Part shown: piece after piece, positions 6,242 through 10,127 of the stretch
Position numbering within the stretch: the first letter of the stretch is position 1
Layout of the letters: every line of letters starts with the position of its first letter
Source: an uncultured Ruminococcus sp.
Lineage (GTDB): Bacteria; Bacillota; Clostridia; Oscillospirales; Ruminococcaceae
NCBI GenBank assembly: GCA_902796865.1
Contig: CADBQZ010000146.1
Span: 1 to 10,127, forward strand
Direction of reading: 5' to 3'
DNA: 10,127 nt
The notes under the pieces: generated by a model
What the model saw: only the letters and a program-made list of their open reading frames with translations
Database searches by the model: none
Told to the model about the DNA's origin: nothing
Program-made: the position numbers and the translations under genes

Positions 6242-7200
6242 TGCTTGATATTAAAAGCTGCTTTATTGGGATAGATACAAGCAACTATACTACGTCGGCA
6301 GCGCTTTATGACTTTTCTGATAATAGTATGAAAAGCGAAAAAAAGCTTCTTCCGGTAAAAAGCGGTCAGTGCGGACTTCGCCAGAGTGATGCCGTATTTC
6401 ATCATACGGCGGCGCTGAGCGGTGTTATGCAAGAAGTACTGGCTGACAGCAGTCGTGTTATAGGAATAGGTGTTTCATCGAGGCCCAGGAATATAGAAGG
6501 TTCGTATATGCCATGCTTTCTTGCCGGAAAGAATGCGGCTGAGATACTTTCGTATGCGCTCGGAGCTGAGCTTTTTTATACTTCACATCAGCTGGGGCAT
6601 ATAGCGGCGGCATTATATTCATGCGGCAGGACAGATCTTTTTAAAAAAGAGTTCATAGCGTTTCATGTAAGCGGTGGCACAACAGACTGTCTTTATTGTA
6701 CTCCCGATGAAAGTGAAATAATAAAAGCAGAATTGTTTTCATCATCGCTTGATCTTAAAGCAGGGCAGGCAATAGACCGCATAGGTGTTTCTATGGGGCT
6801 TGATTTCCCGTGCGGCAAGGCTATTGAAAAGCTCGCTTTGGATTCAGAAAAAAACTTTGATATAAAAATAAAACTCAAAGGGAATGACTGCTGTCTTTCG
6901 GGACTTGAGAATATTTGTAAAAAAATGCTTGAAGATAAAGTATCACATGAAGATACAGCAAAATATTGTCTTACATATATTGGCAAAACGGTTTTTGCTA
7001 TGACAAAAGCGGCCATAAAGAGTCTTGGAGATATACCGGTGGTTTATGCAGGCGGTGTTATGTCAAACGTATATATAAGGCAGATGCTTGAAAAGGAATT
7101 CGATGCTTTTTTTGCGGCACCTGAATATTCCTGTGACAATGCTGCTGGAACAGCAGTGATAGCATATGAAAAATACAAAAGGAAATACGGAAAATGCTGA
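6241..7200 (+). CDS. Kae1/TsaD-like protein (peptidase M22 family paralogue)
   Basis: A 319-aa protein with the ASKHA-fold plan of TsaD/Kae1, the enzyme that forms N6-threonylcarbamoyl-adenosine on tRNA, but divergent. Matching parts in order: GIDTSNYTTSAAL (10-22) where true TsaD has an ETSCDET-type phosphate loop; HQLGH (116-120), the H-x3-H metal site; HVSGGTTD (142-149) for VSGGHT; GQAIDRIG (175-182) for GEAFDK, with Gln in place of Glu; AGGVMSN (270-276); and SCDNAAGTA (297-305) with the metal-ligand Asp at 299. The metal ligands are kept, so it may still bind a metal and nucleotide. The start at 6241 overlaps the nusB stop by one base, and its stop overlaps xseA. It occupies the place of folD in Bacillus. 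Old labels such as O-sialoglycoprotein endopeptidase should not be trusted. Fold is likely; the reaction is unknown. Confidence 0.85.
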   Translation: MLDIKSCFIGIDTSNYTTSAALYDFSDNSMKSEKKLLPVKSGQCGLRQSDAVFHHTAALSGVMQEVLADSSRVIGIGVSSRPRNIEGSYMPCFLAGKNAAEILSYALGAELFYTSHQLGHIAAALYSCGRTDLFKKEFIAFHVSGGTTDCLYCTPDESEIIKAELFSSSLDLKAGQAIDRIGVSMGLDFPCGKAIEKLALDSEKNFDIKIKLKGNDCCLSGLENICKKMLEDKVSHEDTAKYCLTYIGKTVFAMTKAAIKSLGDIPVVYAGGVMSNVYIRQMLEKEFDAFFAAPEYSCDNAAGTAVIAYEKYKRKYGKC

Positions 7201-8387
7201 TACTTTCGGTAACGCAGATAAATACATATCTGTCATTCAAATTCAAAGAAGATAAAAAGCTTTCAGGAGTAATGGTGAGAGGAGAAATATCGAATTTTAC
7301 CGCTCATCGTTCAGGACATTTTTATTTTACTTTGAAAGATGAACAAAGCGCTCTCAAAGCGATAATGTTCAGAAGCAGTGCTTCCAGACTGAAATTCATG
7401 CCTGAAGATGGTATGAAGGTCATACTTATGGGCAATATCTCTGTTTTTGAACGAGACGGTGTATACCAGATATATGTGACTGACATAGTCCCGGAGGGTG
7501 CAGGAGCAGTACACATAGCTGCTGAGCAGTTAAAGGAAAAGCTTCGCAAAGAGGGTATATTTGATCCAGATGCAAAGCGTCCGCTGCCGCCTATGCCGAA
7601 AAAGATAGGAGTTGTTACATCGGGGACTGGTGCAGCTTTACAGGATATAATAAATGTTCTTTCAAGGCGTTATCCTTTAGGGGAACTTGTTTTGTTTCCG
7701 GCTCTTGTTCAGGGCGAGGCTGCTCCGGATTCTATAGCCGAAGCGCTCATAAAGGCATCACGCACCGACTGTGACAGTATAATACTTGCAAGAGGCGGCG
7801 GTTCGGCTGAGGATCTTTCGGCATTCAATACAGAAAAGGTAGCATATGCTGTATTCAACAGCAGTATCCCGGTCATATCGGCTGTGGGGCATGAGACTGA
7901 CCTTACTATCGCTGATATGGCAGCAGATCTTCGTGCACCGACACCTTCGGCTGCTGCTGAGATGGTGTCGCTTTCGGCAGAACAGTTGAGAGGCAATATA
8001 GCTTTTTATGAAGATAAGCTTTCGGCATTGATAAAACGAAATACGGAACTTATGGAAAACCGTTTAACTAGACTTAATGACAGGCTTATGAGATATTCAC
8101 CCGATCATCGTATAGATACGGATATATCGGTATCGGAAGGACTTTCAAAAGCTATGACAGCGGCTTTTAAGGAAACACTTCTGAAAAAGGAAAAAGAGCT
8201 TCTTGGTCTTTCGGAAAAAATTGAAGCGCTTAGTCCTGTCAGGGTACTGGAACGTGGATATTCGCTCGTATACCGGAACGGTATCCCGGTAACGAAAGGC
8301 TCGGAGCTATTGGCAGGAGATCTGATCGAGATACGTATGTCTGACAAGACTATAACGGCTGTTGTTGGTAATATGGAGGAAAAGTAA
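7194..8387 (+). CDS. xseA: Exodeoxyribonuclease VII large subunit
   Basis: Catalytic subunit of exonuclease VII, which cuts single-stranded DNA from both ends into short oligonucleotides and works with XseB. The 397-aa protein begins with an OB-fold DNA-binding domain (about 1-100, with VRGEISNF and SGHFYFTLKD). The catalytic domain follows: IGVVTSGTGAALQDI (138-152), ILARGGGSAEDLSAFN (197-212), and AVGHETDLTIADMAADLRAPTPSAAAE (230-256) with the conserved His-Glu-x-Asp region. The rest to about 345 is a long charged coiled-coil stretch (KLSALIKRNTELMENRLTRL) that in the family carries XseB, and the end (PVRVLERGYSLVYRNG) is typical. It is slightly shorter than the 456-aa E. coli protein. The ATG overlaps the previous stop by seven bases, with only a weak AAAGGAAA site, so translation is probably coupled. 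Its TAA overlaps the xseB ATG by one base. Confidence 0.97.
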   Translation: MLILSVTQINTYLSFKFKEDKKLSGVMVRGEISNFTAHRSGHFYFTLKDEQSALKAIMFRSSASRLKFMPEDGMKVILMGNISVFERDGVYQIYVTDIVPEGAGAVHIAAEQLKEKLRKEGIFDPDAKRPLPPMPKKIGVVTSGTGAALQDIINVLSRRYPLGELVLFPALVQGEAAPDSIAEALIKASRTDCDSIILARGGGSAEDLSAFNTEKVAYAVFNSSIPVISAVGHETDLTIADMAADLRAPTPSAAAEMVSLSAEQLRGNIAFYEDKLSALIKRNTELMENRLTRLNDRLMRYSPDHRIDTDISVSEGLSKAMTAAFKETLLKKEKELLGLSEKIEALSPVRVLERGYSLVYRNGIPVTKGSELLAGDLIEIRMSDKTITAVVGNMEEK

Positions 8388-8563
8388 TGAATACTTTTGA
8401 AGAAAATATATCGGAGCTTTCAGACATAGTCAAGCAGTTAGAAAGCGGGGAACTTTCGCTTGAAAAGTCGGTGGAGCTTTATGAAAAAGGAAAAAAGCTT
8501 TCACAGGACTGCAAAACACAGCTTGACAACGCAAAGCTCAAAATAACAGAACATGGCAAATAA
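8387..8563 (+). CDS. xseB: Exodeoxyribonuclease VII small subunit
   Basis: This short gene encodes 58 aa starting MNTFEENISELSDIVKQLES. The pattern of a first helix (FEENISELSDIVKQLESGEL), a turn (LSLEKSVELYEKG) and a second helix (KKLSQDCKTQLDNAK) is the XseB helical hairpin, several copies of which load on the XseA coiled coil and make the nuclease active. The ATG shares its first base with the xseA stop (TAATG), and GGAGG lies about seven bases before it. It is shorter than the roughly 70-84 aa of well-known homologues, losing mainly the tail. A 39-base gap with no visible structure separates it from ispA. Confidence 0.94.
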   Translation: MNTFEENISELSDIVKQLESGELSLEKSVELYEKGKKLSQDCKTQLDNAKLKITEHGK

Positions 8564-8602
8564 AGTCGATATTATTCGTCGGGTGAAACGAGGTAATTGT
8601 TT

Positions 8603-9493
8603 ATGAATGAAACATCAAAGGAAATAATGTCAGGATATGTATCAGCGGTGGAGCAGACACTAAAAAAATACAGTCTGACACCTCGCCTTATACAGCAGGC
8701 ATCGGTCGGAAAGGCTATGGATTATTCTCTTGAAGCAGGAGGAAAGCGTATACGTCCGGTCCTGGTACAGGCATTTTGTGATCTTTGCGGCGGAAATGCA
8801 AAAAATGTATTGTCTGCTGCAGCAGCAATAGAAATGATACATACATTTTCACTTATACATGATGATCTTCCTTGTATGGATGATGATGATCTCAGGCGTG
8901 GAAAACCATCATGCCATAAAAAATTCGGTGAAGCCTGTGCGGTTCTTGCGGGAGATGCGCTTGCGGTATATCCTTTTGAGGTGATATCATCTGATGAAAG
9001 CCTTGCTCCTGAAATAAGAGTAAAGCTCATAAATGAGCTTGCATCTTCTACCGGAGCAGAGGGTATGATAGGCGGTCAGATAATAGACATGGAAAATGAA
9101 GAACGTGATGATATATCCGAACAGGAGCTTATATTTATGTATTCGCTCAAAACGGGGAAGCTTATAAAAACTGCTTGTGTTATGGGCTGTATAGCAGCCG
9201 GAGCATCTGATGAACAGGTAAAGCTTGCGAAAGAATATGCAGAATGTCTGGGACTTGCATTTCAGATCGTTGACGATATTTTAGATGTTACAGCCGATGA
9301 AAAGAAACTGGGCAAGCCTACCGGAAGCGATTCGGAGGAAAACAAAACAACGTTTGTCGATCTTTTAGGGCTTGACGGAGCTAAGAAAAAAGCAGCAGAG
9401 CTTACTGAAAAATCACTTGAAATACTTGACAGATTTGAAAACAGCGGATTTTTAAAAGAGCTTACAGAATATCTTCTTGTCAGAGATCATTAA
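8603..9493 (+). CDS. ispA: Farnesyl diphosphate synthase (class 1 trans-polyprenyltransferase)
   Basis: Joins isopentenyl diphosphate to dimethylallyl and geranyl diphosphate to make farnesyl diphosphate, the precursor of undecaprenyl lipid carriers and quinones. The 296-aa protein shows GGKRIRPVL (47-54 area), the first Asp-rich motif DDLPCMD (87-93) followed by DDDLRRGKP, GGQIID (158-162), KTGKLI (183-188) and the second Asp-rich motif FQIVDDILD (220-228), then a GKPTGSDSEENKTT tail. The two-residue insert in the first motif (DDxxxxD) is the bacterial farnesyl type. ATG 8603 is preferred over TTG 8597 because AGGT (8591-8594) is eight bases from the ATG but only two from the TTG. dxs follows after nine bases. 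Product chain length is inferred from motif type, so a geranylgeranyl synthase is not fully excluded. Confidence 0.95.
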   Translation: MNETSKEIMSGYVSAVEQTLKKYSLTPRLIQQASVGKAMDYSLEAGGKRIRPVLVQAFCDLCGGNAKNVLSAAAAIEMIHTFSLIHDDLPCMDDDDLRRGKPSCHKKFGEACAVLAGDALAVYPFEVISSDESLAPEIRVKLINELASSTGAEGMIGGQIIDMENEERDDISEQELIFMYSLKTGKLIKTACVMGCIAAGASDEQVKLAKEYAECLGLAFQIVDDILDVTADEKKLGKPTGSDSEENKTTFVDLLGLDGAKKKAAELTEKSLEILDRFENSGFLKELTEYLLVRDH

Positions 9494-9502
9494 GGGATAG
9501 TT

Positions 9503-10127
9503 ATGAAAAACAATATTACAAATAAAATATCACTGGATGCACTAAGTCTTCCGGAGGATCTGAAAAAATTAGATATATCACAATGCAATGAGCTTTGCCG
9601 TGATATACGAAACATACTTGTACGGACTGTTTCAAAAAACGGCGGTCATCTTGCGTCTAATCTTGGCGTTGTGGAGCTTACTATGGCTATACACAGAGTA
9701 TTCAACTCGCCTGATGATAAAATAGTCTGGGACGTAGGACATCAATCATACACACATAAGATACTTACCGGAAGGCTTGAAAAATTTTCAATGCTCAGAA
9801 AGAAAAACGGCATATCAGGTTTCCCAAAGCCTTCTGAATCAGAGCATGACGCTTTTATAGGCGGTCACAGCAGTACATCTGTTTCGGCGGCGTTCGGTAT
9901 CGCTGAGGCTATGCGTGCCGACGGAAGCGATAATTATGTTGTGGCAGTTACGGGTGACGGAGCAATGACCGGCGGCGAAATATATGAAGGTCTTAATAAT
10001 GCAGGCAAAACTAAAGCAAACCTTATTGTCATAATAAATCATAATGATATGTCTATATCAAAGAATGTCGGAGCGCTTGCAAAATATCTTATGAGTATAA
10101 GAAATACACGAAAGTATGTAAAGACTA
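9503..10127 (+). CDS. dxs: 1-deoxy-D-xylulose-5-phosphate synthase, N-terminal part (runs off the right edge)
   Basis: Dxs joins pyruvate and glyceraldehyde 3-phosphate to form DXP, the first committed step of the MEP isoprenoid pathway, using thiamine diphosphate. The first 208 codons are present (a full protein is about 620 aa) and read as intact. Visible marks: SKNGGHLASNLGVVELT (44-60) with the active-site His, IVWDVGHQSYTHKILTGR (74-91), SGFPKPSESEHD, GHSSTSVSAAFG (121-132), and the cofactor motif VTGDGAMTGGEIYEGLNNAG (149-168) with NHNDMSIS (179-186). The usual Asp before the metal-ligand Asn (181) is His at 180. The ATG has AAGGG seven bases upstream, just after the ispA stop. In the same pathway, IspA uses isopentenyl diphosphate derived from Dxs. 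Confidence 0.96.
   Translation, partial: MKNNITNKISLDALSLPEDLKKLDISQCNELCRDIRNILVRTVSKNGGHLASNLGVVELTMAIHRVFNSPDDKIVWDVGHQSYTHKILTGRLEKFSMLRKKNGISGFPKPSESEHDAFIGGHSSTSVSAAFGIAEAMRADGSDNYVVAVTGDGAMTGGEIYEGLNNAGKTKANLIVIINHNDMSISKNVGALAKYLMSIRNTRKYVKT

Noticed and set aside
6091..6432. Minus-strand open frame across the nusB to Kae1-like junction
   Set aside because: It is antisense to two well-supported genes and shows no recognisable domain or start signal.
8597..8602. TTG start two codons before the ispA ATG
   Set aside because: The ribosome site is only two bases away from the TTG but eight from the ATG, so the ATG is preferred.
8564..8602. Gap between xseB and ispA as a possible internal promoter or terminator
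   Set aside because: The 39 bases contain no -35/-10 pair, no stable hairpin and only the ispA ribosome site.

Overview
The window carries core housekeeping genes of a low-to-moderate GC, Gram-positive anaerobe of class Clostridia, most likely a Ruminococcus-type (Oscillospiraceae/Ruminococcaceae) bacterium. This rests on AT-rich intergenic DNA with textbook sigma-A promoters (17-bp spacers), strong Shine-Dalgarno sites, a T-box leader in front of pheST, frequent ATA and AGA codons, and the gene order yqhY-nusB-...-xseA-xseB-ispA-dxs, which is characteristic of Firmicutes. The genus is an inference from style and gene order, not a measured match.

Layout: (1) 1-374, minus strand: the N-terminal part of an amidohydrolase-family protein with its own promoter, reading out of the window. 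(2) 507-822: promoter and phenylalanine-type T-box riboswitch (specifier UUC, acceptor-matching UGGU, intrinsic terminator) controlling (3) pheS-pheT, 823-4258, the two subunits of phenylalanyl-tRNA synthetase, closed by a strong 13-bp terminator. (4) 4334-5342: a monocistronic DegV/FakB-like fatty-acid-binding protein with its own promoter and terminator. (5) 5398 to the right edge: one promoter followed by a tightly packed operon: an Asp23/YqhY-family protein, nusB, a divergent Kae1/TsaD-like ATPase-fold protein, xseA, xseB (58 aa), ispA and the first 208 codons of dxs.

How they work together: pheST is set up to respond to uncharged tRNA-Phe through the leader. The last operon mixes transcription antitermination (NusB), DNA end processing (exonuclease VII, XseA plus XseB) and isoprenoid precursor synthesis (Dxs makes DXP; IspA makes farnesyl diphosphate). 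Start and stop codons overlap at three of its six junctions, which indicates co-transcription and translational coupling. Compared with Bacillus subtilis (accB-accC-yqhY-nusB-folD-xseA-xseB-ispA-dxs), the acc genes are absent upstream and the folD position is occupied by the Kae1-like gene, which is the most interesting point here.

No mobile element, CRISPR array, tRNA, rRNA or phage gene was seen, and I found no convincing sign of a wholly new system. The points worth a second look are the Kae1-like gene in the folD slot, a DegV protein lacking the usual C-terminal histidine, and a T-box with a divergent bulge sequence.
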